From contig NC_071348.1 in the NCBI RefSeq assembly GCF_027744825.2, forward strand, positions 16,773,563 through 16,837,562: a DNA stretch of 64,000 nucleotides. Reading direction: 5' to 3'. The position numbers and the translations under genes were made by a program. This document shows positions 47,375 to 57,497 of the stretch, one piece after another (position 1 is the stretch's first letter; each line of letters starts with the position of its first letter). The notes beneath the pieces are model-generated. The model ran no database searches and had not been told where the DNA came from. It saw nothing but the letters and a program-made list of their open reading frames with translations. The DNA is from Synchiropus splendidus (lineage: Eukaryota; Chordata; Actinopteri; Syngnathiformes; Callionymidae).

Positions 47375-47820
47375 TGTTGTATATACTGGAAAATCGAAAA
47401 TATTATAACTATGCTTTGCACTTGTTATGAGCACTTATTGAATCTGTATGCTTTGCACTTTTGAACTTGCAGGGCATGCTCTAACCTCAGGGTGAATTTG
47501 TAAGCAGAACATGTTTTTAAGCCGAGCTTGCGATTATGGTTAACACTTAGAAGGAACGTTGTATTAATAGAACCTTGTGGTCTTCACTTAGAACATAAGT
47601 TACATTTATCAAAACAATGAAACTAACACTCAGCATGTTCAAAGAATCTAAAACATCTGCATAAGACATAAGGGGTGTATCTAATGAAGTTAAAAACTTT
47701 CCACAAAGGACGACAGCAATAACACGTGATATAAATTAAAACTTTCCACTGAAGATGACAAGAACACGTCATCCATTAATGACGCATTGGGGGATTGTTT
47801 ATTGAAATCAGCAATGTTAC

Positions 47821-47826
47821 TATAAA
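47821..47826 (+). promoter_or_regulatory. TATA box of LTR2
   Basis: TATAAA in the context TACTATAAATG, at the position equivalent to those in LTR1 and LTR3. Confidence 0.7.
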
Positions 47827-48296
47827 TGTCTAGGATAAACTGACCCCTCTCTCTCTTGCTCTCTCGCTTTTGGCTTCATCCGTTTGCTGTAAGGTCTTGT
47901 ATCTTAACTTGGGACGGTGCTCTTTCTCTTGCTCTTAGGCCATTTGATATAACTCATTTTGTTGTTCTCTTATGGTTTTTATTATTGATTGGCTGATTTT
48001 TATTATTGATTCTTTTGACTTAATCTCTTTTATTGCATATACTTTGAATATATTTTTATGATCTTTGACTTAATCCTTTTTATTGTTCGCATTTTGATTT
48101 TATGATTTTTTGACATTTATGTATGTGCACTAGCGTCTGGCAGTGCCTTTGACTTTGTTGGGTATTAGCGTCTGGCAATACCCTTGAGCTTATTGATGTT
48201 TATTGATTTTATTGTTTTTATTATCCTTTTTTGAATTTTACTGTTTTGTTATCCTTTTTATCATTTTTTGAAGAAATACTTTTGATATAAAAACAA

Positions 48297-48302
48297 AATA
48301 AA
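48297..48302 (+). terminator. Poly(A) signal of LTR2
   Basis: AATAAA in the same context as the LTR1 and LTR3 signals; it could end copy A transcripts. Confidence 0.6.
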
Positions 48303-48583
48303 ACTGAGTACGAATTAAGTACTGAAAAGGCACAACGGCATTGATCCCTGACTACTAAAGAATCGACTGGCTCCTGTACTACCATCAACTGGGTTATAGG
48401 TGAGTTAATGCTCGATTGAATTAATGTTTGATTTCCTTCCCTGTGCACATGTAGTGAATGTCTCGACTGGTAACATTATTCCATCCTGAGTTATTATGTC
48501 AATGATAAAGTGGTAGTTCAGAAGGCTGAGGTAATATTTCATTTAAGGAATGGATTGAGGATCTAATCATGTGTCCCTAAACG

Positions 48584-48593
48584 AAGGTAAGTA
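48584..48593 (+). promoter_or_regulatory. Candidate splice donor in LTR2
   Basis: AAGGTAAGTA is a near-perfect donor. The same place in LTR1 and LTR3 reads AAGCTAAGTA, without the GT. It lies between the poly(A) signal and the primer binding site, and could supply spliced env and accessory mRNAs of copy B. Confidence 0.5.
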
Positions 48594-48894
48594 CAGAGAC
48601 TACGGTAGAAGGTGTAGCATTGTAAGGTCAAGAACCTGTTTCTCAACAGGTCGGGCGAATTAAATAACCCGTTCAGTGAAGCGCCGACACTACTCACTAA
48701 TATAATCAGATGAAGTTGATACATCTATTATAGTTTTTGAATCATGTCTGCAACAATAGGCTGACTGAGTTGACCACACGAGGGGGCCCTTTACCAAAAA
48801 AGGCAAAGGGAGGTAGTGTACTCGGAACTTGGGACGGCTTATGTTATTGCCAATTGCCCTGTACACGAAACCTTGAAATCCAAACCCGACGACA

Positions 48895-48912
48895 TGGCGC
48901 CCGAACAGGGAC
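48895..48912 (+). other. Primer binding site (tRNA-Lys type), copy B
   Basis: TGGCGCCCGAACAGGGAC directly after LTR2, identical to the copy A site. Confidence 0.93.
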
Positions 48913-49087
48913 ATGATTGAAAAACGTACAATCTATTTGTGAGTAACTGGACACCAGAGTGAAACTCTGACCGGAAAAGTTCGGTAGTAAATACATAGAT
49001 CCTACTATCTCTGAGTTTTGAATCAATGATATAGATTCAGACTCTATCACTCGACATAGTACGATTTAGTTGACTCTGTAATTTACC
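48913..49087 (+). other. Shortened leader of copy B
   Basis: About 175 bases match the start of the copy A leader (35,892-36,066). The match stops at a deletion joining leader to mid-gag, so the rest of the leader, the gag ATG and about the first 570 gag codons are missing. Confidence 0.8.
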
Positions 49088-51089
49088 AAATTGTCTAAGG
49101 TGACCCTTGACCTCAATCCTCCTGAATCATTGGGGGTTGTCACAAATACGCAATTAGCACAATGGATGACGGCTACTTATGCGACGCTGGCCTCACTGGG
49201 TTATTTTGAAACAGACAAGTGTCTGGTAGGAAACCGACAGCTGGCAAAACCACTCTATGACACAGTATTACTTTTAAAACAGGATAACTTTGCAATGTAT
49301 CTAGATAATTCTCCTCAGCTGCAGCGTGGCCTAGAGGAGGAGGAGCGCAGAGAGCCAGAGGAGCCTCGGGTTTTCTTCCGACCCTCCTCTGCGTCTACAC
49401 CATGCCCCCCAACTTCTCTACCCAGGTCCCCACGTGACGAACGCCCCTCAACCCCTCTACCCAGGTCCCCACAGGGCGAACGACCATCAACGCCCCCTGT
49501 TAACCGCCAGCCCACCCGAATGGTTCGAGCAAAAGACTCGAGAGGGCGTAGGATAACCTGGGGAGAGTACGACGCCACCAAGTGGCCGTGCGACCCCGGC
49601 GAGGAAGAATTAAGAGAACACCCTATGGCTCATGAGTATGATCCGCTGGTACACCAGCAGCCTCCGGAGCCAGGGTGGAATAAAGAAATAATTACACCCC
49701 AGTGGTTTCCTCATGATAGGAAGGAAAGGGCCCAGAGAATGCGATCTCCCTCAGCAGAGGAAATAGGTGAGTGGCAAGGAGTGTCAAAATCTTTTAAGCA
49801 AGGAGTGTCAAAATCTTTTTAGCGGGCGTATCTTGCACGAGGGTATGATGCACACCGAGATTCATTAACTGATATTTACTCTCATATGCCCAGGGCCACT
49901 CGCCAGCCGACGGAGCCCTGGGAGGGACAGTCTCCATGTCCCTCTGAACCCGACGATCAGAGTAGCGATGAATCCGGCAGCGATAGTGACTCGCCTCTGG
50001 GTCCGCAGCCAGATCCCCCAACTCCCCCAAGACAGGGTGGCAGGATGGCCCCCACAGGTAGGATAGGATGGCAGCGCACCCAGCTGGCAGTGTTGATTCT
50101 TGCAGGAGGCCCCCTATCGGAGCCCAGGCAAGACAGTGATGTCAGGGTGTCGAATAAAATTACCCTGGCAGACCTATGCAAAGCACTCCCAAAAAGAAGA
50201 GATAAAGAATCCAACTGTGAGTATGTCAGGAGATTGAATAAGGAGTTATCTCCTGCTCAAATGACTGACCCGTTTATTAGCAAATATGTCTCCAGAGAGA
50301 ATGGATTAGATTTAGTCCAAGGGCAGACATTAATGGATTTGTTAACCTCCAACGTGGCTACTTTACTTACTAGTCAGGTAGAAGCAACCATACGAGATCT
50401 GGTTGATAAAGTAAATAGAGGAGAAATGTCTCTTTTACAGGCTTATTCTTTTCTGGCAGAAGAGGGGGCCGATGAGTCACAGGTTAAGAGTTTTCTGATT
50501 CAGATTAACTGCCCTGAGCAAGCAAAATTAGTTCTGGAGTTCCTCCAAAGCGAAAGGACTCGATGCAAAAACTGAGGTTATCACACGTCACAGCTCCCTC
50601 ATGGGTGTGAGAAGAGCTCTTAGACAGCAAAAAGAGAAACAGGATGTATCTGAACCTCGACAGCCAAAAAACGAGCAGAGGGGGAAGTCCCTTCCCCCTA
50701 CCGAATCGAAACTAGCAAACCAACAGCGCGCCCCGCCTCGCACTCGATCTTCCTTCCCACCCAGGAAGGATCGAAACCAGCAAGACATCAGACCCGAGAG
50801 ACAGGGTGGGGCCAAGCGCCCTCCATTCAACAAGAATATGAATAGCTCAGGCATGAATACCCACAGGCAGCCTCGCTGGAGGCAGAATCATGCCGACAAT
50901 CGACCCCAAACAAAGGGGCAAGATCGCCCCCGTCCGAAACCAGTGTCCGACGAGGACTGGAAAACGATGACCCAAGAGCAAAAAGAAGCGGTAATACTTG
51001 CAGCGGCAGGGCGAAATCAGGATCAGGGAAGGGAACTGACCGCAGCCCAGAGGAAAGTGTTAGAGAAATACGAACCCAAAACCCAATAA
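49088..51089 (+). pseudogene. gag: Gag remnant, copy B (5' deleted, broken)
   Basis: The sequence matches copy A gag from 38,028 onward. The first ~1.7 kb of gag is deleted. The frame is stopped at 49,820-49,822, where a 24-bp segment containing CAAGGAGTGTCAAAATCTTT is duplicated in tandem. A one-base insertion near 50,548 (CTCCAAAGCG for CTCCAAGCG) shifts the frame again. The last part (50,601-51,089) preserves the natural Gag C-terminus missing in copy A: a basic, Gln/Arg/Pro-rich nucleocapsid-like region followed by a charged helical end. The stop TAA at 51,087 overlaps the pol ATG (TAATG). Confidence 0.9.
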
Positions 51090-51232
51090 TGAGGCCTTAT
51101 AAAGTGCAGATATGGGTTAAAGATCAAAAAAGAGATTGCTATTATGATACTGGAACAGATATATCCATATTACCGAGAGAATGGATAGATGAAGAACTCG
51201 ATCGATATTTAATGGAAAAACTGTGGCAATAG
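51089..51232 (+). pseudogene. pol: Protease, N-terminal part, copy B
   Basis: The frame starts at the ATG overlapping the gag stop and carries the retroviral aspartic protease active-site motif in YYDTGTDISILP (residues 18-29). It ends at TAG 51,230 after 47 codons. The expected C-terminal half is readable in the +1 frame (51,223-51,405, for example GPNPLFSPNDSEW), so a frameshift broke the gene. Pol having its own ATG rather than a gag-pol frameshift signal is a trait of foamy viruses. Confidence 0.82.
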
Positions 51233-51400
51233 GGCCTAACCCTTTATTTTCTCCGAATGATTCAGAATGGATTATTGATGCCCCTTCCTCAAATTGGATG
51301 AGAGAACAGGATTACGGCCATAGAAAAATTAGTATGTGCCTCGCACATAAAAGACAAGGCACGCTTAGAAAAGATTCTCTATTCGGCCGAAAGGGCTTGA

Positions 51401-52930
51401 TTTAAAAATGATGTAGGATTAATGAAAACAGAACCATATGTCATTAGGGGTGGTCTCCCCGGTAAACATAAACAATACCCATTAGGAAAATATGAAGATC
51501 AACTGCTGGCAGTGTTTAAAGAATTAGAACAATTAGGGGTCATTGAGAAAATTAAAGAACCACCCTGCTTAATGCCAGTGCAGGCAGTACCAAAAAAGGA
51601 CGGTACCGTTAGGCCTGTCCATAATCTGAAAATGTTAAATGACGTGACAGTGAAAGATACTAGACAAATAATCAATCCCCGACAAACCATGTTAAAAATA
51701 CGCCCGGGAGAATATAACTCCAGTATTGACCTCGCCAATGGATTCTGGTCAGTGCCACTGGCGGAGGAGAGCAGGCCAAAAACTTGTTTTATGATAAAAG
51801 GACAGGGCTACATGTGGACCAGGCTGCCCCAAGGATTTGTAAATTCCCCAAACGCATTTCAGGAAAGAATGGAGAAATTGTTGCATGACTTGCCAGTCAC
51901 GTGTTATATAGACGATATATTTATCTCCACAGAGACAGAAGAAAAACATCTCGAGCTTTTAGAGGAAGTGATCCGGAGACTGAAAGATCATGGAATGAAG
52001 ATTGGAATTGCTAAATGTGAGATAGGAGTACCGCAAGTTAAGTATCTGGGTGTTCTGGTTACAAAGCCCGCGATAACTTCCACTAACGAATATCTCCAAC
52101 ATGTGCACCCTACTACGCTTAAAGAGCTAGAAAAATGCTTTGGAAAATCGGGGTGGCTGCGAAGCATGATTCCTTATTACTCTACTTTAGCGAGACCTGT
52201 TGAGATAATTAAAAATAAGGTCACGTCATTCGACAAGCGGTCCCTAAAATTAATAGAGCACAATAGAATGCTAACGCCGGAAGAAACAGAAACCTGGAAC
52301 TGTCTTATTCAACACATTCTTACAGATGGGGTGAAGCTCGCTCCGTATCGAGATGGACAGAATATCTCCGTGGTAGTGTTGGAGGAAAAGGAAAATGGGG
52401 GATACTCGGCAGTCTACGAGGAAAGTAATGACACACCGATTTGCTACGTATCTGTTAGATATTCACCCACTGAAAGTCGATTTGCCCCAGCAGAAAGAGA
52501 ACTGAGGTTATTATGGAAAGTCAATACTGAACTGCCTTCTAACTTAGGCCAGGTTTATGTAAAATGTACAGTACAGAATGACCTCACCAAAGAAATGGTC
52601 AAGGACACGGTGGAGTTTGCTAAAGCTCATGCCTCTAGATGGGGAAAGTGGAAGCAAATGCTTCTAGATCCAAATTGGTCATTTGTAATGGCTAAGTCTA
52701 GGCAGCAGCCTAAAATCCCTACGATGTCTCAACCAGACTATATAGGGATATACACACTTTTTCCCGAGGGATATTGGGGTTTTCTGTTATACAAACGAGA
52801 CAACCCGATATATCAGGAAAAAGGAAGAATAGGCAAAACAGCACAGGAAGCCGTGCTACAGGCAGTTGTCAGCGGGCTACAATATGTGAAAAAGAAGGGA
52901 ATAAAATCCATACGGATTGTGAAAGTGTGA
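51401..52930 (+). CDS. pol: Reverse transcriptase and start of RNase H, copy B
   Basis: This is an open frame in the same phase as the pol ATG, split from it by TAG 51,230 and TGA 51,398. Counting from the Met at 51,422, RT hallmarks are: VPKKDGTVRPVHNL (56-69), the first catalytic Asp in SSIDLANGFW (Asp103), LPQGFVNSP (135-143), and the catalytic YIDD at 162-165 (51,905). A thumb/connection region follows, then the start of RNase H (about 435-502). There the usual Glu of the AQxxEL motif appears as Val (AQEAVLQAV), so RNase H may be damaged. A one-base frameshift near 52,900 ends the frame. This is the only RT in the window; copy A has none. Confidence 0.93.
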   Translation, partial: FKNDVGLMKTEPYVIRGGLPGKHKQYPLGKYEDQLLAVFKELEQLGVIEKIKEPPCLMPVQAVPKKDGTVRPVHNLKMLNDVTVKDTRQIINPRQTMLKIRPGEYNSSIDLANGFWSVPLAEESRPKTCFMIKGQGYMWTRLPQGFVNSPNAFQERMEKLLHDLPVTCYIDDIFISTETEEKHLELLEEVIRRLKDHGMKIGIAKCEIGVPQVKYLGVLVTKPAITSTNEYLQHVHPTTLKELEKCFGKSGWLRSMIPYYSTLARPVEIIKNKVTSFDKRSLKLIEHNRMLTPEETETWNCLIQHILTDGVKLAPYRDGQNISVVVLEEKENGGYSAVYEESNDTPICYVSVRYSPTESRFAPAERELRLLWKVNTELPSNLGQVYVKCTVQNDLTKEMVKDTVEFAKAHASRWGKWKQMLLDPNWSFVMAKSRQQPKIPTMSQPDYIGIYTLFPEGYWGFLLYKRDNPIYQEKGRIGKTAQEAVLQAVVSGLQYVKKKGIKSIRIVKV

Positions 52931-53463
52931 AAGATAACCTTAAATACTGGCAGCAACGAGACTTCCAGAATTATAAAGGTAAAGAGCTGGAGCACCGTGA
53001 CTTATGGACAGTGGTGAACCAGGTGCTGGAACATATAAAATTGTGGGTGACACATGTCAATAGTCACATGGGACGACAAGATTTTGATCACATGGGAAAT
53101 GATGTGGTCGACAGACTAGTGCAGACGAGAGCAGTTGTAGTGGGCACCTTGATTTTTCCTGATAAATGGAAGAATGATCAAGGGAAGCTTGTCATCCCTC
53201 AGGAAGAGAGGCTGGATTATGTCCAGCATATATATTGCGCTTTGCTACATGTTGGTAATGAGAGAACGCGGCGATGGATGGTTGATAACGGGATTGAGGC
53301 CGGCCCTCTCAAAGACACAATATCGCTGGTTAGACATAATTGTGAGATATGCATGGAGAAGGGATTGTTATCTCCTATTGCTTATCAAGAAGGCAAAATA
53401 GCTGAAGAATTCCCAGGCGTCTATGGACGTAGGTGTCCTGGGGAGTCACTTTGGTCATTATAA
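52900..53463 (+). pseudogene. pol: RNase H C-terminus and integrase HHCC domain, copy B
   Basis: In the frame after the shift, HTDCESVKDNL provides the RNase H third acidic site and HMGNDVVDRL the last Asp. The integrase N-terminal zinc domain follows: a His pair around QHIYCALLHVGNERT and Cys pair CEIC at about 53,340. The frame then drifts out of phase near 53,420 (stop at 53,461). Confidence 0.85.
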
Positions 53464-53707
53464 AAAATTCCTGGTAATAGCTGATAATGGGGGAGGACAC
53501 ACCCGAGTCTACCCCATCAAAAAAGAAACCACAACGACAGCAAAATAGTGTGTGATGTCATTTATTCAGGGGAACCCAGTCAGAAGCCTCAGATCGGATA
53601 ATGCCGCCATGTTTACTTCTCAACACTTTCGTTCGTGGTTGGAACAGGAGGGGATACGACATGTCTTATCTATCCCGCACCAATCCAACACTAATGGAGT
53701 CGCGGAA
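53420..53707 (+). pseudogene. pol: Integrase catalytic core, broken, copy B
   Basis: After a frameshift near 53,420 the core can be followed through the region of the first catalytic Asp (FLVIADNGGGHTRVYP, about 53,470-53,515), an in-frame TAG at about 53,547, then RSDNAAMF and NTNGVAE with the second Asp and Glu. At 53,707 a deletion of about 580 bp relative to copy A removes the integrase C-terminus and the start of ORF X. Confidence 0.85.
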
Positions 53708-54880
53708 GGAGGAGCTGAAAACCTGGTGGGCGGGGTTGAATTAATGAGATCTGCCCCTTTCACGTTCTGCATGTGGTGCTGGGAGTCGTGGGGGGGTCGA
53801 TACCAAATATTACGTAAAGACACCAACTGCAAGCCATGCATCTGTGGCCGAAGTGCGGGGGACTGGGCCGTGTGTGATACAGGCACCCCCTGGCAGATAA
53901 ACCCAGCACAATTTTTGGCGCTACGGCATCGTTTTCATTCAAACGATCACCTCATGCAGCTCCCGCTTGCCTTAAGGGCCAGTACTGTTGATTCCTGGAA
54001 CTGCCCCATCCTGATATATCAGACTATGATGTCTACTAGTGATGATAAATTGTCATCGAAGCTGAAAAGGAAACTTTCATTGATCCCCAAGGATACCACC
54101 ATGAAATGGGAAGACTTCCTCCCGTGGAAGTGGGAGAATGGCTTACATCTGTCTAGAGACGGAAACCTATCTTTGCCAGGCTTTAGTTGGAGAAATTGGG
54201 AATCCACCTCTTTGGGAAGGTGGTGGACCGAACAATTATGGCCCCACAATAAGGAGGTTAAGGGGAAAGTGTACCACCCTGATGTGTACAACTACCCCCA
54301 TTTATCCAACAATAAAAGGATTTTTACAACTTCTGGGACCTTGCCCAGACATCCTAATGAAGCAAAAGAAGTTAGGGTCTGCACTATTAAGCGTACTCTT
54401 ATTCTTGTTACTGAAGGTGGCCCTCGAACAGTGTCCGGGGCGGCCCATGTCCTTATTGCGTCCACCCGCATCGCATGGTACCCGTTGGGGGTCTTCATAG
54501 AGGTAAAGACTGGGGATTTGATGATTTTGACCAATGTCTCGATCCCGGTTGTGCCCTTAGCAAAAGAAAAATTGACTTGGTGGAGGTCAGCTTGGCTGAG
54601 GAAAAAATCTAAGCTAAGTCGTACTGGATTTTCTGAGGCTGTTCTGGATCTGGAGATGCCAGGCAGCACATTTTTCCAGCAGCACCTGAGGCCCCGCCTA
54701 GCTGTATATGAGATTGGTCCAGAGGGGGAGAGGAATAATCCCAAAAACAACTCGGCTATTATGAACCAATCAGGAGAAAAAAGGGAGTCAGAGTTGCAAG
54801 AATTAATGCCACCGCCCACTTCTCACCCGCAGGATCTCGATAATCCTGGGTCAGAAGAGGGAGGGCCCTTAAAAAACGCG
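53708..54880 (+). pseudogene. ORF X, copy B (both ends deleted, fused frame)
   Basis: The frame 53,552-55,039 joins an integrase remnant to ORF X codons equivalent to about residue 100 onward of copy A and then to an env fragment. The Cys pairs CMWC and CKPCIC are kept; the first Cys pair and the basic C-terminal tail are lost. A deletion of about 380 bp relative to copy A (41,799-42,177) removes the ORF X end, the TAATG overlap, and the Env leader N-terminus with its membrane segment. Confidence 0.82.
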
Positions 54881-56178
54881 ATAAAATTAAAAACAGTACA
54901 CTGTAAAAACTGCACCATTCTGACTCCAGAAACTAGAGAAATACCCCTACCAATTGCAACAGAGAAAAATGGCACTCAATTTGATCAAGCTTTATGGATG
55001 AGACAAGCAGTTGTCTACCTAATATACACGGAGCTGTAAGTGGCACGTGTCAATATGCTGAGCAAAAATCTGCTGAACAGGAAATGACAGGTCGGGCTGT
55101 CACCGCAAAACCCAGACAGAGACAGCGCCGGAGTGTGAAAAGCTCTGTGAACAAAATCACAGAAGCAGCTACTATTTGGACAGCTACCATCATGACAATT
55201 ACCCCCACTATAAATAGTCAGAAACAAAATGCCAATACTACTCAAAACCAAATGACCACTAGCACAGCTACTTCTGAATCTGAAAGCACCACCATGGCGA
55301 TAACAGACGGACAAAATCAGGAAGTCACGACCACGGCCCCGACAAATCCTGTAGCTACACCTATCTCCACCCTGATCTCTGACCAAATAGAAACCTATGT
55401 TTCCCCGCCTGCTATTAATAAGACAATCCCATTATCAAACCACATTGAAATTAATAATGACACTTCAGAATCTGCGAGTCCAGATAAGAAGGACACCGCA
55501 GATTGTGATATCCAATTTAAAAGTGCCAACGTGTCAGATTGTGATAAAGGACTCATGAGCTGGCTTCTTCAGGCATCTCAGGCAGCATATGAAAGGCTGT
55601 GTAGATACAAGGCTCAGTGTGGTCAGCAGAACGAAACCTTATGTAGTTACAATACCTGGGAGGATATAGTATCTCGTTATGGACCCACATCCAAGGAATT
55701 CGTAACAGTAAAAGTAAAGCTAATAAATCATGAGGAGATGAGACTCTCTGGATGGTCCATCGGCATTAGCCCTGTTAAAACCTGCCATTATAGAGTTTTT
55801 GCCCAACAGACGAGACGAGGCTGGACGATGGGAGAAGATAGGTATTATCAGACGAAAACATGTCAGAAGATTAATGCTACCCATATATGGGATGCCCCGT
55901 TTATCAAAAGAATTGAACCAGACAGCTATGATAATAAGACATGGGAACAAGAACTGTGGGCAACCACGGAAACGCATGGAAATGATGAATGGGATAAATG
56001 TAATCAAATAGGACAGCTCCTGTTAGATATAGCCCCCCTGCCTTTTTCGGCCAACCCTGACCCCGATGTGTTAAACACTGATCCGTCTGACCCTGCTCCT
56101 AGAAGAGTTAGAAGAGGGCAGGAGTACACACTTGAGAGCCTATGCACTAAAGGAATGTTCCAAAAGGTAGAGGCATAA
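54881..56178 (+). pseudogene. env: Env, leader remnant and surface part, copy B
   Basis: It begins with the leader region downstream of the membrane anchor (HCKNCTIL) and has a one-base deletion near 55,020 that shifts the frame to 54,994-56,178. It keeps a furin-like RQRQRR site, then a Thr/Ser-rich stretch and a Cys-containing region with several NxS/T sites. A second dibasic site, RRVRR, occurs at about 56,107. An in-frame TAA stops it at 56,176. Copy A lost everything after 55,221. Confidence 0.8.
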
Positions 56179-57497
56179 ACCACGTTGTTATCATCTAGTG
56201 TTATTTTTGCCTCTATAGTAGCAGCGAATCAAACTAAACACAAAGGAAAGAAGAAACAACAAATTGCGTTCCTTCTCTCCAAACACGAAGACAGACAATT
56301 TGAGAATTGTTTTTATTTGATGGCAAATGGTTCCAGACCATAGTCGGACGGCAAGCCTCCCCCTGACACTCATTTCAGAGAAGAGGAGGTTTATCCGAGG
56401 TGTCAACCAGGAAAAAATTGCAGAAACAGAGGACCTGAAAATGATGGAGATGATGCCGACGCACGAGACACCGGATTACGCAATGTTTATTGGAGATGGC
56501 ATTTGCTATCCACCACCAGTGAACTAAATAAGAACAAAATTAACGGGACAGGAAAGGCGTACATTGCAGATCAGCACTCAGATAGTAAATTTTGGAAATT
56601 ATGGCTAAAATACCCTGTCGTGCAGCGAAGGGTCATGTGGTACAAATTAGGGGCGCTGCAAGAAAATGGTATATTTTGCCATAACATGCAGTTTAATGAT
56701 AAAGGAATGGAAGAAGGAAATGATTGTCACAAAGAGCCCTGTGAGTGTCGAAGGGATCAGATAGGACTAGCAATTCCCATGATGACTCAACAACCCTGGA
56801 GGAATTGGGTCAATAATATCGACCTGGTGGGCTGAGGCTAAGCAATGTTTGTCCAAAGTACTAAGGATAAACGTTACTCATGTAAGATATGCATATCAGC
56901 TCATTAATGAAAAACCTAACAATACAGAAAACAGAATATTTTATCCTATGAGGGGAGAAGATTGGGCAAGAGCAATGGAGGACTGTACCAAAGACCTACC
57001 GGTCAATCTACCATGTCCACTCCCATCTAGAAACTCCATTGGTCGACGACCTAGTGGTCAAGGGCAAGGAGACCATAAGTATACTATTTCTCCGACATGT
57101 CTAAATAATGAGGCTGAAAAAGACCCCACGGTTTTCTTTAAAGCATGGGAATGGTCTCAGTTAGCCGGCCTTTTGTTAGGAAAAGGATTAGGATGGAACT
57201 CGTTTGACACAGAAAGCTTAGGAATGCTGATATGGCCCCATATTGTGTCATATAAAGAACTAAAAGAAAATACTCTTACTGCTCACCAGAAAGGAAAAAA
57301 GAATACTACGATAATACATCAATTTCTGGTGGGCTCCGGACTCCCACATCTAACAAACCCATTGAACAATTTGAAGGAAAGAGCTAAAAAATATGAGATA
57401 GAAGTACAGACTGAGCCAGGGATGTGGGGTTACGACTCAGTGTTCCAAGAAAATATTACTGAATGGAAGAGACCATCTACGGAAGGACTCCGAGATA
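56179..57497 (+). pseudogene. env: Env, middle part, copy B (stops and frameshifts)
   Basis: The env frame continues after the TAA with a hydrophobic run (SSSVIFASIVAAN) just downstream of the RRVRR site, as expected of a fusion-peptide region. It meets TAG at 56,341, stays open to 56,835, shifts one base near 56,820 and resumes at 56,849-57,634. NxS/T sites and Cys residues (CHKEPCEC) fit an extracellular glycoprotein. No homologue is recognised beyond position and layout. Confidence 0.7.

Larger units (their letters stand above)
47375..48894 (+). mobile_element. LTR2, shared middle LTR
   Basis: A complete 1,520-bp LTR running from TGTTGTATATAC to ACGACA, serving both as the 3' LTR of copy A and the 5' LTR of copy B. 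It has the same layout as LTR1 and LTR3 but lacks ~58 bp around 48,240 and differs in the CT-rich run after the TATA box. It alone carries a consensus splice donor in its U5-like part (48,584). In U3 it is closer to LTR3 than to LTR1. Confidence 0.93.

Noticed and set aside
51223..51405. A separate 60-codon gene after the protease start
   Set aside because: It is the out-of-phase continuation of the protease/RT linker after a frameshift.
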